Part shown: piece after piece, positions 35,758 through 45,652 of the stretch | Numbering within the stretch: the stretch's first letter is position 1 | How the letters are laid out: every line of letters starts with the position of its first letter | From: an uncultured Alphaproteobacteria bacterium | GTDB lineage: Bacteria; Pseudomonadota; Alphaproteobacteria; Sphingomonadales; Sphingomonadaceae | Assembly: GCA_903934325.1 (NCBI GenBank) | Contig: CAIZNH010000039.1 | Coordinates: 62,001 to 126,000, forward strand | Length of the DNA stretch: 64,000 nucleotides | Reading direction: 5' to 3' | Program-made: the position numbers and the translations under genes | The notes under the pieces: model-generated | Database searches by the model: none | The model's input: only the letters and a program-made list of their open reading frames with translations | Told to the model about the DNA's origin: nothing

Positions 35758-36336
35758 TCAGTCGTCGGCCCCGTCGTCATCGAAATCATCGTCGCCATCG
35801 ACGCTGAGATCGACCGCCCCTGCGGGCTGGATAGTGGAAACCGCATGCTTGTAGGCGAGCTGCACCGCGCCGTCGCGTTCCAGCATCATGCAGAACAGAT
35901 CATAGGCGGCGATCCGCCCCTGCAGCATCACGCCGTTGACGAGGAACATCGTCACCTGCACCTCGGCCTCCGCGACGCGGCTGAGGAACACGTCCTGCAG
36001 CAGCTTGGGCTTGCGTCCGCCCGCACCGCTCGCGAATTGTTCGGGATCGAGCGACTGGCCGGGCATGATCGTCGAAATCGCGTGCTTGTAGACCAGCTGC
36101 GACTGGCCATCGCGGCGCAGCAGGATCGAGAAATTGTCGAACCAGGTGACAATCCCCTGCAGCTTCACGCCCTTCACCAGGAACATGGTGACGGGAATCT
36201 TGTTCTTGCGCAGCAGGTTGAGGAAGGCGTCCTGAAGATTGCCCTGACGGCCTGCGCCGCCATCTGACCCGCGCGCTTCTGCCGGAGCGGGGGTACGGGT
36301 GACCGGACGAGGGGAGAGCGTTCGCCCTGTGGACAT
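35758..36336 (-). CDS. hfq: RNA chaperone Hfq with two tandem Sm domains
   Basis: 192 residues, about twice a normal Hfq core. An unstructured N-terminus (1-32), then Sm domain 1 (33-92: [18 protein letters not shown] ... [12 protein letters not shown]), a linker (93-111), Sm domain 2 (112-171: [18 protein letters not shown] ... [12 protein letters not shown]) and an acidic tail ([13 protein letters not shown]). Domain 1 keeps the basic rim (RKNK) and YKH; domain 2 keeps YKH but replaces the rim by AEAE and the distal-face Lys by Met (NGVMLQG). Pairs small RNAs with mRNAs. Three chains could form a six-domain ring. Starts 148 bases after ntrX. Confidence 0.96.
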   Translation of the reverse strand: MSTGRTLSPRPVTRTPAPAEARGSDGGAGRQGNLQDAFLNLLRKNKIPVTMFLVKGVKLQGIVTWFDNFSILLRRDGQSQLVYKHAISTIMPGQSLDPEQFASGAGGRKPKLLQDVFLSRVAEAEVQVTMFLVNGVMLQGRIAAYDLFCMMLERDGAVQLAYKHAVSTIQPAGAVDLSVDGDDDFDDDGADD

Positions 36337-36425
36337 GGTCTTGGCTCCTGTTCTTGGCGGCCGGTTTTTGCGGTCCGCGAGTTTGCAAGCCCTGCTGCCG
36401 ATCCGTGCAGCGTGACTCCAGATGC

Positions 36426-36455
36426 CATAATGGCGATTGCCAACCCTTGGGACAA
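36426..36455 (-). promoter_or_regulatory. Candidate hfq promoter with overlapping palindrome
   Basis: On the minus strand, TTGTCC (36455-36450) and ATTATG (36431-36426) are separated by 18 bases, about 90 bases before the hfq ATG. The -35 region lies in a short palindrome AACCTTG-TCC-CAAGGGTT (36442-36459), a possible operator or hairpin. Suggests hfq can be transcribed independently of ntrX. Confidence 0.35.
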
Positions 36456-36484
36456 GGTTTGTTTTGGGTTTGATTTGGCGGGAC

Positions 36485-37891
36485 TTACTCGCCCTCGCCT
36501 TCGCCGCCGCCTTCGCTGTCGTCCCGCCGGTCAGCCATACCGAGCAGCTTGAGCTTGCGGTGGAGCGCGGAGCGTTCCATCCCGATGAAGCTCGCGGTTT
36601 TCGAGATATTGCCCGAGAAGCGGCGGATCTGGATCGCCAGATATTCCCGCTCGAAGCTCTCCCGCGCCTCGCGCAGCGGCACGCCCATGATCGCCGAGAG
36701 GTTCTCCCCCGTCATCCCGATCTGCCCCCCGGTGATCTCCGGCGGGAGCATGTCGGGCTCGACCGTGGTGAGCTTTTCGCGCGGGGTCATGATGATCGTG
36801 CGCTCGACCACGTTGCGCAGCTGGCGGACATTGCCCGGCCAGTCATAGGCCTGCAGCGCCGCCATCGCCTCGCTCGAAATCTCCGGCGGGGCAAGGCCCT
36901 GATCATTGGAGTAGCGGGTGAAGAAATGCTCGGCCAGCACGGGAATATCCTCGCGCCGCTGGGCCAGCGAGGGGATCGCCACGGGCACCACATTAAGGCG
37001 ATAGAACAGGTCTTCGCGGAACCGTTTTTCCGCCATTTCCACGGTGAGATCGCGGGTGGTCGAGGAGACCACGCGCACATCCACCCCGATCTGCCGCGTG
37101 CCGCCCACGCGCACGAAGCTCTGGTCGGTCAGCACACGCAGTATCCGCGCCTGGGTGGAGAGCGGCATGTCGGCGATTTCGTCGAGATAGAGCGTTCCGC
37201 CATCAGCGAGTTCGAGCAGGCCCGGGCGCACCTGTTTGCCGTTCACTTCCTCGCCGAACAATTCCTGCTCGAAGCGCTCGGGTGTGATGCGCGCCGAGTT
37301 GACCAGCACGAAAGCGCCATTGGCCCGCCCGCTCCATGCGTGGAGCAAGCGCGCGGCAACTTCCTTGCCTGCTCCCGGAGGCCCGGAAATCAGCACCCGG
37401 CTGCCGGTGTTGGAGACCCGCTTCAAGGTTGCGCGCACGGAGTTGATGGTGGGCGAATTGCCGGTGAATTCGGCGCTCGACCAGCTGCCTTCGCGCAGAC
37501 GCGAGTTCTCGCGCCGCAGCCTTTCGGTCTCGGTCGCGCGTTCGACCAGCAGCAGCAGGCGCTCGGCCTCGAAGGGCTTTTCGATGAAGTCCATCGCCCC
37601 GCGCCCGACCGCAGCCACCGCCGTGTCGATATTGCCATGGCCGGAGAAGATGATCACCGGCAGGCCCGGCTCGCGCGCCTTGATCGCATCGAGCAGTTCG
37701 AGCCCGTCCATCTGGCTGCCGTGGAGCCACACGTCGAGCAGCACGAGGCTCGGCCGGCGCTCGTCGATCGCGGCCAGCGCCTCGGTGCTGTCGGCTGCGG
37801 TGCGGCAGACATAGCCTTCATCGCCGAGCACGCCCGCGACCAGTTCGCGGATATCGCGTTCGTCATCGACGATCAGGATTTCGAGCGCCAT
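36485..37891 (-). CDS. ntrX: Nitrogen regulation response regulator NtrX
   Basis: 468 residues. Receiver domain (1-120, phosphoacceptor Asp in VLLDVWLHG), AAA+ domain (about 145-365) with Walker [13 protein letters not shown] and Walker [14 protein letters not shown], and an HTH tail ([19 protein letters not shown]). The sigma-54 contact motif GAFTGA is absent: the loop is [14 protein letters not shown]. The acidic extreme C-terminus is Gly/Glu-rich. Partner of NtrY (58 bases upstream). Lack of GAFTGA, known from other alphaproteobacterial NtrX, argues against sigma-54 activation. Confidence 0.95.
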   Translation of the reverse strand: MALEILIVDDERDIRELVAGVLGDEGYVCRTAADSTEALAAIDERRPSLVLLDVWLHGSQMDGLELLDAIKAREPGLPVIIFSGHGNIDTAVAAVGRGAMDFIEKPFEAERLLLLVERATETERLRRENSRLREGSWSSAEFTGNSPTINSVRATLKRVSNTGSRVLISGPPGAGKEVAARLLHAWSGRANGAFVLVNSARITPERFEQELFGEEVNGKQVRPGLLELADGGTLYLDEIADMPLSTQARILRVLTDQSFVRVGGTRQIGVDVRVVSSTTRDLTVEMAEKRFREDLFYRLNVVPVAIPSLAQRREDIPVLAEHFFTRYSNDQGLAPPEISSEAMAALQAYDWPGNVRQLRNVVERTIIMTPREKLTTVEPDMLPPEITGGQIGMTGENLSAIMGVPLREARESFEREYLAIQIRRFSGNISKTASFIGMERSALHRKLKLLGMADRRDDSEGGGEGEGE

Positions 37892-37949
37892 TTTCAGGAT
37901 CCCTCAGGTAACGGTTGGGTGTGGATGCAGTCGGGCGAAAGGCGGGCGA

Positions 37950-40175
37950 TCATGCGCTGCCTCCCTCGACAGGTTGCGGATTGCGGGCAAAGCGCAAGGT
38001 GACCCGCGTGCCGCCGGTGGTGGTGCTGGCAAAGCTCATCGCGCCGCCATGCTCGTCGACGATCTTGTTGACGATGGCGAGCCCGAGGCCGGTGCCCTTT
38101 TCGCGGGTGGTGACATAGGGTTCGGTGATCCGCTCGCGGTCGGCCGGAAGGCCGATGCCATTGTCCTCGATGGTGACGGTGATCGCCTCGCCCGCGTCGG
38201 CAATCGTAACCGCGATCTCGCCGGCATATTCGCCCCGTCCTTCGCCCGCGCGCGCCTCGACCGCTTCGACCGCGTTCTTGAGTACGTTCGTCATGGCCTG
38301 ACCGAACTGGTGGCGATCGCAGCGCACTTCGCGGTCTAGCAGGCCGGTTGAGGCAACCGAGAAGGCGATGCCCGAATGGGCGACTTCCTGCAGGAACACC
38401 GCCTGGCGGACGAGATCGAGCGCGTCCTCGTCGCGGAACACCGGCTTGGGCAGACGCGCGAAGGAGGAGAATTCGTCGACCATGGTTCTGAGGTCGCCTA
38501 CCTGCCGCACGATGGTGCTGGTGAGATCGTCGAACAGGTCGCGCTCGCTATCTTCCACCTGCGTGCGGTAGCGGCGCTTCAGGCGCTCGGTCGCCAGTTG
38601 GATCGGGGTGAGCGGGTTCTTGATCTCGTGCGCGATGCGCCGCGCCACGTCCGACCATGCGGCCTGGCGCTGGTCCAGCAGCTGGCGGGTGATATCCTCG
38701 AAGGTGATCACATGGCCCGATGTGCCGGGTGCGACCTTGACCGCGAGGGTCAAAATCTCGGTGCCGCGCGCATGGGTGATGATCGCGCGCTCCTTGCCCT
38801 CGGCGATCATGCGCAGCAGTTCGGGCTCGATCACTTCCAGCGACTGGCCGATCATCGGCGCCGCGCCCTCGGGCACCAGCAGGGCCTGCGCCGAGGAGTT
38901 CATCAGGGTCACCCGCGCCTCGGCATCGACCGAGATGACGCCGGCGGTGACGGATTCGAGCACGGCTTCGGTGAAAGCACGCCGATCATCGATCTGGCGA
39001 TTGGCGCTGACGAGCGCCTGGGTCTGCTTGTCGAGCTGCGCGGTCATGCGGTTGAAGGCGCGGTTCAGGAGGCCGATCTCGTCCGCCCCGGTGCGGCCCT
39101 CGAGGCGCAGCGCGAAATTGCCCTGCCCCACCTTGCGCGCCGCGCCGACCAGATCGGTCAGCGGCCTCACCTGCCGGTCGGCAAAGCGCAGCGCGAACCA
39201 GATCGCGACGCCCACCAAGAGCAGGCTGACCGCCACCAGCGCGATGTTGAAGCGCAACTGGAGCATCCGCGCGCTGCTCGTCAGGCGATCATAGGCCGAG
39301 ACGATCGATTGCGCGCGCGACCACGAATTGAACATGCTCTCTTCGGTGGTGCGGGCATTGTAGAGGTAGATGCCGCTTGCCGCATCGATCGGCGCGAGCG
39401 CTTCGATCCTTTCAGGGCTCCCCACCACGACCACGAGTTCGCCCTGTTCGAGCCTCGGCAGGGCCGTGGCGGTGAAATCGAGCGGGCTGTTGTCCTCGGT
39501 CAGATTGAGGATCGCGGCCGTGCGCAGCGACTTGTCGGGCATGCGCTGGAGGATCGCGCTCTCGGAAATCTTCCGGCCCTGCGTCTGCAAGGCATAGAAA
39601 TCGGGAAAGTCGTCATCCGTGATGGTCACGCGCTCGAGAATGAAGCGCATGTCGCTCGCCATCGCCTGCGTTTCCTGCTGCACATCGCGCTGGTTCGCAT
39701 CGTAATAGTTCTGCGCCAGCGCGTTGGCGTTCTCCATCAGCCCGCGCGAATCGTCGGAGAACCAGAAGTCGACGCCGGTCTGGAACAGGATCGCGGCAAA
39801 GCCTGCGACCAGCAGGGTCGGCAAGGCTGCGACCATCGAGAAGAAGAACACGAGCCGCACGTGCAGCCGCGCCGTGCTCCCCGCCGCGCGGCGCAGCGCC
39901 ACGCGCCGCCCGAACAGCACCAGCAGCGCCATCGCCGGCACCAGCGTTGCCATCAAGAGGGCCGAGACCTGAATGGTCGGCAGCAGCGCATCGGGCGCGC
40001 TCGCCTGGCCATAGGTGAGCCACGTTGCCCCGACGGCTGCCAGCAAGGCTACGCCTGAAAGGAGTTCCAGCCAGAAAAAGATATTGGCACGGCGCGAGGC
40101 GATGATGAAAGACCGCCACCAGCGCGGCAGTTGGCGCGGCGGCGGGCTCGTCACTGGCGGTCGCTGGGTCTCCAT
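37950..40175 (-). CDS. ntrY: Nitrogen regulation sensor kinase NtrY
   Basis: 741 residues. Four membrane helices (about 30-58, 66-90, 103-130 and 308-332), a periplasmic region between the third and fourth, HAMP (about 333-385), PAS (about 400-500), HisKA with the phosphoacceptor in RRIAHEIKNPLTPIQ, and HATPase with GTGLGLAIVNKI. Works with NtrX, controlling respiration and nitrogen-related genes in relatives. The region between ntrC and ntrY carries a possible promoter. Confidence 0.96.
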   Translation of the reverse strand: METQRPPVTSPPPRQLPRWWRSFIIASRRANIFFWLELLSGVALLAAVGATWLTYGQASAPDALLPTIQVSALLMATLVPAMALLVLFGRRVALRRAAGSTARLHVRLVFFFSMVAALPTLLVAGFAAILFQTGVDFWFSDDSRGLMENANALAQNYYDANQRDVQQETQAMASDMRFILERVTITDDDFPDFYALQTQGRKISESAILQRMPDKSLRTAAILNLTEDNSPLDFTATALPRLEQGELVVVVGSPERIEALAPIDAASGIYLYNARTTEESMFNSWSRAQSIVSAYDRLTSSARMLQLRFNIALVAVSLLLVGVAIWFALRFADRQVRPLTDLVGAARKVGQGNFALRLEGRTGADEIGLLNRAFNRMTAQLDKQTQALVSANRQIDDRRAFTEAVLESVTAGVISVDAEARVTLMNSSAQALLVPEGAAPMIGQSLEVIEPELLRMIAEGKERAIITHARGTEILTLAVKVAPGTSGHVITFEDITRQLLDQRQAAWSDVARRIAHEIKNPLTPIQLATERLKRRYRTQVEDSERDLFDDLTSTIVRQVGDLRTMVDEFSSFARLPKPVFRDEDALDLVRQAVFLQEVAHSGIAFSVASTGLLDREVRCDRHQFGQAMTNVLKNAVEAVEARAGEGRGEYAGEIAVTIADAGEAITVTIEDNGIGLPADRERITEPYVTTREKGTGLGLAIVNKIVDEHGGAMSFASTTTGGTRVTLRFARNPQPVEGGSA

Positions 40176-40184
40176 CGTTGCACC

Positions 40185-40213
40185 GTTACAACAATGGTGT
40201 GGGAAATTTGCAA
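40185..40213 (-). promoter_or_regulatory. Candidate ntrY promoter, near-leaderless
   Basis: TTGCAA (40213-40208) and TGTAAC (40190-40185) on the minus strand with a 17-base spacer. The start point would fall near 40178, only a few bases before the ntrY ATG at 40175, and no Shine-Dalgarno is visible, so the transcript may be nearly leaderless. Weak evidence. Confidence 0.35.
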
Positions 40214-40245
40214 GGGGCTAATACCGCGCCGCCTGCCTGCTTGCG

Positions 40246-41697
40246 TCAGGACGGTGGAGAAAAGCGATCAGGCTCCAGACCGAGCTCGCCGATCCGCTTG
40301 CGCAGTGTGTTGCGATTGATGCCGAGCAGCTGGGCGGCGCGCAGCTGATTGCCGCCGGTGCGGCCGAGCGCATGCTCGATCAGCGGCTTTTCGAAGGCGG
40401 CGAGAGCGCGGTGATAGAGAGTGCCCGAAGGCGGGGCCTCGCTCGCCAGCCATGCACCGAGCGCTTCGCCGAAACCGCCGCTCTCGCCCGCGGCGGCGGT
40501 GGCAGAGGCAGGGGCGATTTCCTCGCCGATCATGTCGATCAGGCTTTCGGCATCGATCCGGTCCTCACGCGCCATAAGCGCGCAGCGATAGACGACATTG
40601 CGCAGCTCGCGGACATTGCCGCGCCAATTTCGCTGTTCGAGCCGGGCAATGGCTTCGGGCGCAAGATAGCGGCGCGGCAACCCATCCTCGGTCGCCAGCA
40701 CAAGGAAATGCTGGGCCAATGCGCCGATATCCTCACGCCGCTCGCGCAGGGGTGGCAGTTCGATCGGCACGACATTGAGGCGGTAGAACAGATCCTCGCG
40801 GAAGGTGCCCGCAGCGATCATCGGGGCAAGATCGCGGTTGGTGGCAGCGACGATGCGGACATTGACCGCAATCTCCTGCCGCCCGCCCACGCGCCGGATG
40901 CGCCCCGATTGCAGCGCGCGCAGCAGCCGCGTCTGCGCCTCGGGCGGCATGTCGCCGATCTCGTCAAGGAAGAGGGTGCCGCCATTGGCCTGCTCGAACT
41001 TGCCGATCGCCTGGGCAATGGCGCCGGTGAAGGCGCCTTTCTCGTGCCCGAACAGCTCGCTTTCCACCAGGTCAGCAGGGATCGCAGCGGTGTTGACCGC
41101 AACGAAAGGCCCGGTCCGCCTGCTGCCGAGTTCGTGGATTGCTTCGGCCACCAGCTCCTTGCCCGTGCCGCTTTCGCCGGTGATGAGGACAGTGAGATCA
41201 TTGCGCAGCACGCGGGTGATCATGCGGTAGACCGTCTGCATGGCAGGCGAGCGGCCCACCAGCGGCATGCGCGCGCCCTCGCTTTCGCCTTCGCCGCGTA
41301 GTTCGGCGTCGTCCGCCTGAGCAGAGCGCTGCCCGGCCGCCTGCCGCACGGCATGAACCAGTTCGTCAAGATCGAAGGGCTTGGGGAAATATTCGAAGGC
41401 CTCGCTCTCGCTCGCGCGCACCGCAGTATCGAGCGTGTTCTGCGCCGAAAGCACGATCACCGGCATGTCGGGTGCATGCTCGCGCACGGCGGCAAGGCTG
41501 GCGAGCCCGTCCCCGTCCTCGAGGATCACGTCGGTCAGCATCACCGCAAAGCTCTCAACCGCGATCAGCCGGTCACGCTCGGCAATGCTGGTGCAATGGG
41601 AAATGGCAAAGCCCTCGTCCTCCAGCGCGGCGATGATCACCGTCGCAATGGCGGCATCGTCTTCAACCAGCAGGATATTGCGGGCGCTTTTCGGCAT
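40246..41697 (-). CDS. ntrC: Nitrogen regulation response regulator NtrC
   Basis: 483 residues from ATG 41697 (MPKSARNILLVEDDAAIATV); the open frame continues upstream without support. Receiver (Asp in VMLTDVILEDGDG), AAA+ domain with TGESGTGKELVAEA, the sigma-54 contact GAFTGA in GHEKGAFTGAIAQAI, and a Fis-type HTH (NQLRAAQLLGINRNTLRKRI). Activates sigma-54 promoters for nitrogen assimilation. Follows ntrB by 11 bases. Unlike NtrX nearby, all activator motifs are intact. Confidence 0.97.
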   Translation of the reverse strand: MPKSARNILLVEDDAAIATVIIAALEDEGFAISHCTSIAERDRLIAVESFAVMLTDVILEDGDGLASLAAVREHAPDMPVIVLSAQNTLDTAVRASESEAFEYFPKPFDLDELVHAVRQAAGQRSAQADDAELRGEGESEGARMPLVGRSPAMQTVYRMITRVLRNDLTVLITGESGTGKELVAEAIHELGSRRTGPFVAVNTAAIPADLVESELFGHEKGAFTGAIAQAIGKFEQANGGTLFLDEIGDMPPEAQTRLLRALQSGRIRRVGGRQEIAVNVRIVAATNRDLAPMIAAGTFREDLFYRLNVVPIELPPLRERREDIGALAQHFLVLATEDGLPRRYLAPEAIARLEQRNWRGNVRELRNVVYRCALMAREDRIDAESLIDMIGEEIAPASATAAAGESGGFGEALGAWLASEAPPSGTLYHRALAAFEKPLIEHALGRTGGNQLRAAQLLGINRNTLRKRIGELGLEPDRFSPPS

Positions 41698-41708
41698 GGG
41701 GCTTGGCT

Positions 41709-42809
41709 CTAGCGTCTGGCCTGCGGGAGATGCAGGCGAAAATGGGTGAGGCCGGCGCGGGCATCGCGGTCGTGACTGATATTGCCGTTCATGTCGCGCA
41801 CCAGCTTGCGCACCAGCGACAGGCCGAGACCCTGGCCCGAAGGCTTGGATGAGACGAAGGGTTCGAACACGTGATCGCGCAGGGCCGGATCGATCCCCGG
41901 GCCGTTGTCGCTGACGGTGATCTCGATCGGCAGCGGCACCGCGCGGCCCTGACGAATGGCGTTGAACGCGAGACCACTGACAAAGCGGGTCTGCACCACG
42001 ATTTCGGCCGAGGCACGGTCTGCCCCCTTCCATCCGAGCGCGGCATCGCGGGCGTTGGAGACAAGGTTGATCAGCACCTGCTCCAGCGCATCGCGATTGG
42101 CCAGCACCGGGGGCAGCGAGGGATCGAATTCCTCGTGGATCACCACCTCGCCAAGTTCGGAGCTTGCCGCGCGCATCGTGGCGATGGCGGAGCGGATCGC
42201 CTCGTGCGGATTGCACGGCTCGACCGCGCCGGTGCGGGTGCTGCCAAGCTGTTGCATCCGGTCGATCAGGCGGGCAATGCGGTCGACCTCGTTGGTGATC
42301 ATCCGGGCGAGCGTCTTGTCGCTATCGGGCAGCTTGCGGGCGATCAGCTGGCCTGCCCCGCGGATCGCGGCAAGCGGGTTCTTGATCTCGTGAGCCAGCA
42401 CTGCTGGCGCGCCAAGCATCGCCTCGCCGCCCTGCTGGTGGACCGGATCATCATGGCCGATTTCCGAAAGCGTCACCACCCGCCAGCCCGGCCATGAACC
42501 CAAAGGCGAGACCGTTAGGTTGATGCGCAATTCATTGCCGCCACTGCCGATTGCCAGATCGCGCGCCACCAGCGCCTCGTCGCCCTGCATCAGGCGTGCT
42601 TCCACGCGTTCGTCGAGCGGACCGATGCGGTCGATCAGGTGCGTTCCGATCAGCCGGCTGGCCGAAGTGCCGAGCAGATTTTCCGCCGCATGGTTGAGTT
42701 CGGTGATGATCCCCTCGCCATCGATCAGCAGCACCGCGAAAATCATGCCCGAAAGCTGCGAGCGCGCATCCGGACGGCCCGCCTCGCCTGCTGCCTTGTC
42801 GGGTCGCAT
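41709..42809 (-). CDS. ntrB: Nitrogen regulation sensor kinase NtrB
   Basis: 366 residues, no membrane segments. PAS domain (about 20-120), HisKA with VLAHEIKNPLAAIRGAGQL (His about 140), and HATPase with NLVSNARDAALG, DNGPGIDP and GQGLGLSLVRKLV. Phosphorylates NtrC under nitrogen limitation, with PII input in characterised systems. Starts 6 bases after the dusB stop, so dusB-ntrB-ntrC form an operon. Confidence 0.96.
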   Translation of the reverse strand: MRPDKAAGEAGRPDARSQLSGMIFAVLLIDGEGIITELNHAAENLLGTSASRLIGTHLIDRIGPLDERVEARLMQGDEALVARDLAIGSGGNELRINLTVSPLGSWPGWRVVTLSEIGHDDPVHQQGGEAMLGAPAVLAHEIKNPLAAIRGAGQLIARKLPDSDKTLARMITNEVDRIARLIDRMQQLGSTRTGAVEPCNPHEAIRSAIATMRAASSELGEVVIHEEFDPSLPPVLANRDALEQVLINLVSNARDAALGWKGADRASAEIVVQTRFVSGLAFNAIRQGRAVPLPIEITVSDNGPGIDPALRDHVFEPFVSSKPSGQGLGLSLVRKLVRDMNGNISHDRDARAGLTHFRLHLPQARR

Positions 42810-42815
42810 CGTCCC

Positions 42816-43832
42816 TCAGGCCGCCTGCTGGAGCAGGAAGGGCGAATAGAACCGCTCGATCTCGCCCAGCACCTGATCGGGATCGTCGATGAAATTGGCC
42901 ATGTTGCGGAACTCGGCCGAGCCGTGGAGGCCCTTGGTGTACCAGCCCAGATGCTTGCGGGCCATCTTCACCCCGGTCTCGCGGCCATAGTGATCGAGCA
43001 TGCGGTGGTAATGTTCCACCAGCACGGCATATTGTTCGGCCATGCCCGGCGTCGGCAAGGCCTCGCCGGTGCGCCACCAGTGCATCACCTGACCCAGCAG
43101 CCACGGCTTGCCATAGGCGCCGCGCCCGATCATCACCCCGTCCGCACCCGATTGTTCGAGTGCCTTGGCAGCATCCTCGACCCCGCAGATATCGCCGTTG
43201 ACGATGACGGGAATGTTCACCGCATCCTTGACCTTGCGCACGAAGGCCCAGTCGGCGCTGCCCTTGTACATCTGGTTGCGGGTGCGGCCGTGGACTGTGA
43301 TCATCTGCACGCCGAGATCCTCGGCAATGCGCGAAAGCTCGGGGGCATTGAGGCTGTCGTGGCACCAGCCCATGCGCATTTTGACGGTGACGGGCACCTT
43401 CACCGCCTTCACCGTCGCTTCCATCAGCCGCACCGCGAGCGGCACTTCGCGCATCAAGGCAGAGCCTGCAAACTGGCCGACGACCTTGCGCACCGGACAG
43501 CCGAAATTGATGTCGATGATCGCCGCGCCATTGCCTTCCTGAATCTTGGCGGCTTCGGCCATGGAGGCGGGATCGCAGCCCACCAGCTGCATCGAAACCG
43601 GCTCCTCGATACGGTCCCACGCGGTCTTCTGCGTGCTGACGCGGGTCTCGCGGATCGCAGCCTCGCTCGCGACCATTTCGGTGACGTTGAGGCCCGAGCC
43701 ATAGCGGCGCACCAGCGTGCGGAAGGGCATGTCGGTGACGCCCGTCATCGGCGCAAGCACGACCGGTTCGGCCACGGTCACAGGGCCGATGGCGATCGGC
43801 TTCAAGGCCGGCGGAGGGGGAAGCTGGGTCAT
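42816..43832 (-). CDS. dusB: tRNA-dihydrouridine synthase DusB (nifR3)
   Basis: 338 residues. FMN-binding TIM barrel: [13 protein letters not shown] at the start, catalytic Cys in [42 protein letters not shown] and VIVNGDICG. Reduces uridines in tRNA. First gene of the ntr operon, as in other alphaproteobacteria (nifR3-ntrBC). Divergent from ispDF over 83 bases. Confidence 0.97.
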   Translation of the reverse strand: MTQLPPPPALKPIAIGPVTVAEPVVLAPMTGVTDMPFRTLVRRYGSGLNVTEMVASEAAIRETRVSTQKTAWDRIEEPVSMQLVGCDPASMAEAAKIQEGNGAAIIDINFGCPVRKVVGQFAGSALMREVPLAVRLMEATVKAVKVPVTVKMRMGWCHDSLNAPELSRIAEDLGVQMITVHGRTRNQMYKGSADWAFVRKVKDAVNIPVIVNGDICGVEDAAKALEQSGADGVMIGRGAYGKPWLLGQVMHWWRTGEALPTPGMAEQYAVLVEHYHRMLDHYGRETGVKMARKHLGWYTKGLHGSAEFRNMANFIDDPDQVLGEIERFYSPFLLQQAA

Positions 43833-43915
43833 GTCGATCGGGGGGTGTGCCTAATATTTGGGCAGCCGCATAGTGGATTGCCGAAAGCCCGTCCAGACCT
43901 TAAGCGCTGGCACGG

Positions 43916-45070
43916 ATGACAGGCCAGCCTCCCCTTCCCTCCTTTGCCGCAATCGTGGTCGCCGCGGGCAAGGGTCTGCGCGTGGGCGGCGATGTGCCAA
44001 AGCAGTTCCGCATGTGGCGCGGCAAAACGCTGCTGCGCCACTCGGTCGAGGCGCTGCTCGAGACGGGCGCGAGCCCCCTCGTGATCGTGATCGGCGCCGA
44101 TGCGCTTGGGGATACCGAGGCTGCGCTTGCTGGCCTTTCCGGCATCCGCTTTGTCACCGGCGGAGCGAGCCGGCAGGATTCGGTGCGCGCCGGGCTTGAG
44201 GCGCTGGCGGGCGATGCGCCCCAGCATGTCCTGATCCACGATGCCGCGCGGCCCGATCTGCCCGCGCCGGTCATTGCCCGGCTGCTCGCAGCCCTCGCCG
44301 CGCATCCCGGTGCGATCCCGGTTTTGCCGGTGGTCGACAGCCTTGCGCTGGACGATGCGGGTGTGATGGCCGGCACAGCCCCGCGCGAGAGCCTGCGCCG
44401 GGTCCAGACCCCGCAGGCCTTCCGCTATCCCGAGATCCTCGCGGCCCACCGCGCATGGGAGGGCGACACCGATGCCGGCGATGATGCCCAGGTGCTGCGC
44501 GCAAGCTCAGGTTCAGTTGCGCTGGTCGATGGAGACGAGCGTTTGAAGAAAGTCACCTTCGCGGAGGATTTGGTGGATCAGGCCAGCGCCCCGGCATTCC
44601 GGATCGGACAGGGATATGACGTGCACCGCCTCGAGGTGGGCGAGGAGCTGTGGCTGTGCGGCGTGCAGATCCCGCATGACAAGGGGCTTTCGGGCCATTC
44701 CGATGCCGACGTCGCGCTTCATGCGATTACCGATGCCGTGCTCGGCGCGATTGGTGCGGGCGATATCGGCACCCACTTCCCGCCCAGCGATCCGCAATGG
44801 CGCGGTGCACGCTCTGCCCAGTTTCTCGCCCATGCGGTGAAGCTGGCCGGCGAGGCTGGCTACAAGATAGGCAATGTCGATCTCACCCTGATCTGCGAGG
44901 CGCCCAAGATCGGCCCGCACCGCCCCGCGATGCGCGCGGCAGTTGCCCAAATCATGGGCACCAGCGAAGCCGCGGTCAGCATCAAGGCGACCACCACCGA
45001 AAGATTGGGTTTCACCGGCCGCGGCGAAGGCATCGCTGCTCAGGCCATCGTTCTGCTTTCCCTGCAATGA
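43916..45070 (+). CDS. ispDF: Bifunctional IspD-IspF enzyme of the MEP isoprenoid pathway
   Basis: 384 residues joining two enzymes. Residues 1-225 are IspD (AIVVAAGKGLRVGGDVPKQF; IHDAARPDL; RRVQTPQAFR), making CDP-methylerythritol. Residues about 228-384 are IspF, with metal ligands Asp-x-His in GYDVHRLE (235-237) and the SGHSDADVALHAITDA motif, forming the cyclic diphosphate. The fusion is frequent in alphaproteobacteria. Divergent from dusB; the exported 186-residue protein follows by 14 bases. Confidence 0.98.
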   Translation: MTGQPPLPSFAAIVVAAGKGLRVGGDVPKQFRMWRGKTLLRHSVEALLETGASPLVIVIGADALGDTEAALAGLSGIRFVTGGASRQDSVRAGLEALAGDAPQHVLIHDAARPDLPAPVIARLLAALAAHPGAIPVLPVVDSLALDDAGVMAGTAPRESLRRVQTPQAFRYPEILAAHRAWEGDTDAGDDAQVLRASSGSVALVDGDERLKKVTFAEDLVDQASAPAFRIGQGYDVHRLEVGEELWLCGVQIPHDKGLSGHSDADVALHAITDAVLGAIGAGDIGTHFPPSDPQWRGARSAQFLAHAVKLAGEAGYKIGNVDLTLICEAPKIGPHRPAMRAAVAQIMGTSEAAVSIKATTTERLGFTGRGEGIAAQAIVLLSLQ

Positions 45071-45084
45071 GAGGATCACCCGTG

Positions 45085-45645
45085 ATGAAAACCCGCGTCC
45101 TTGCCCCCGCTCTCGCCGTCCTTGCGCTGGCCACTGCGACCACTGCGCAGGCGCAGCAGCAGGCCTGCGTGCAAGCGGCCGATCTCGGCGATGCGGTGCT
45201 CTACGCCATGCCGCTTGCCTATGACGCGGTCAGCACCACCTGCGGCAAGCAGCTCAAGTCCGACGGCTTCCTGGCCCGCGACAAGGGCCGCTTCATCCAG
45301 AGCTTCCGCGCCAAGCAGGACGCCGCATGGCCGGGCGCCTTCCGCCTGCTCAAGACCTTCATGGCGAGCGACAAAGCCGCCGAAGGGGGCAAGGACGATG
45401 GCATGGCCGCGATGATCGCCGCCCTCCCCGAAAGCTCGCTGCGTCCCTTCGTAGACGGGCTGGTGGGTCAGATGATCGCCGGCGAGATCAAGCCCGACAG
45501 CTGCGACAAGATCGAACGCGGGATGGAGCTGCTGAGCCCGCTTCCGCCCGAAAACATCGCCGGACTGCTGGCCTTCGTGGCCGAACTCTCGGATATCAAG
45601 AACCCGGAGATCTGCCCTGCCAATCCGCCCGTTGCAGCGCGCTAG
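45085..45645 (+). CDS. Exported protein of unknown function
   Basis: 186 residues from ATG 45085 (a GTG at 45082 is adjacent). Signal peptide MKTRVLAPALAVLALATATT with cleavage after AQA. The mature part is mostly helical with four cysteines (CVQAADLG, TCGKQL, SCDKIE, EICPAN), possibly two disulfides; the alternation of Cys with helices hints at a small periplasmic helical domain. No family I recognise. Followed by cinA after 7 bases, so perhaps an operon with it. Confidence 0.65.
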   Translation: MKTRVLAPALAVLALATATTAQAQQQACVQAADLGDAVLYAMPLAYDAVSTTCGKQLKSDGFLARDKGRFIQSFRAKQDAAWPGAFRLLKTFMASDKAAEGGKDDGMAAMIAALPESSLRPFVDGLVGQMIAGEIKPDSCDKIERGMELLSPLPPENIAGLLAFVAELSDIKNPEICPANPPVAAR

Positions 45646-45652
45646 GTCTGCC

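Noticed and set aside
38376-40058. 560-residue open frame on the plus strand opposite ntrY
   Set aside because: Shadow of ntrY, which has complete kinase motifs.
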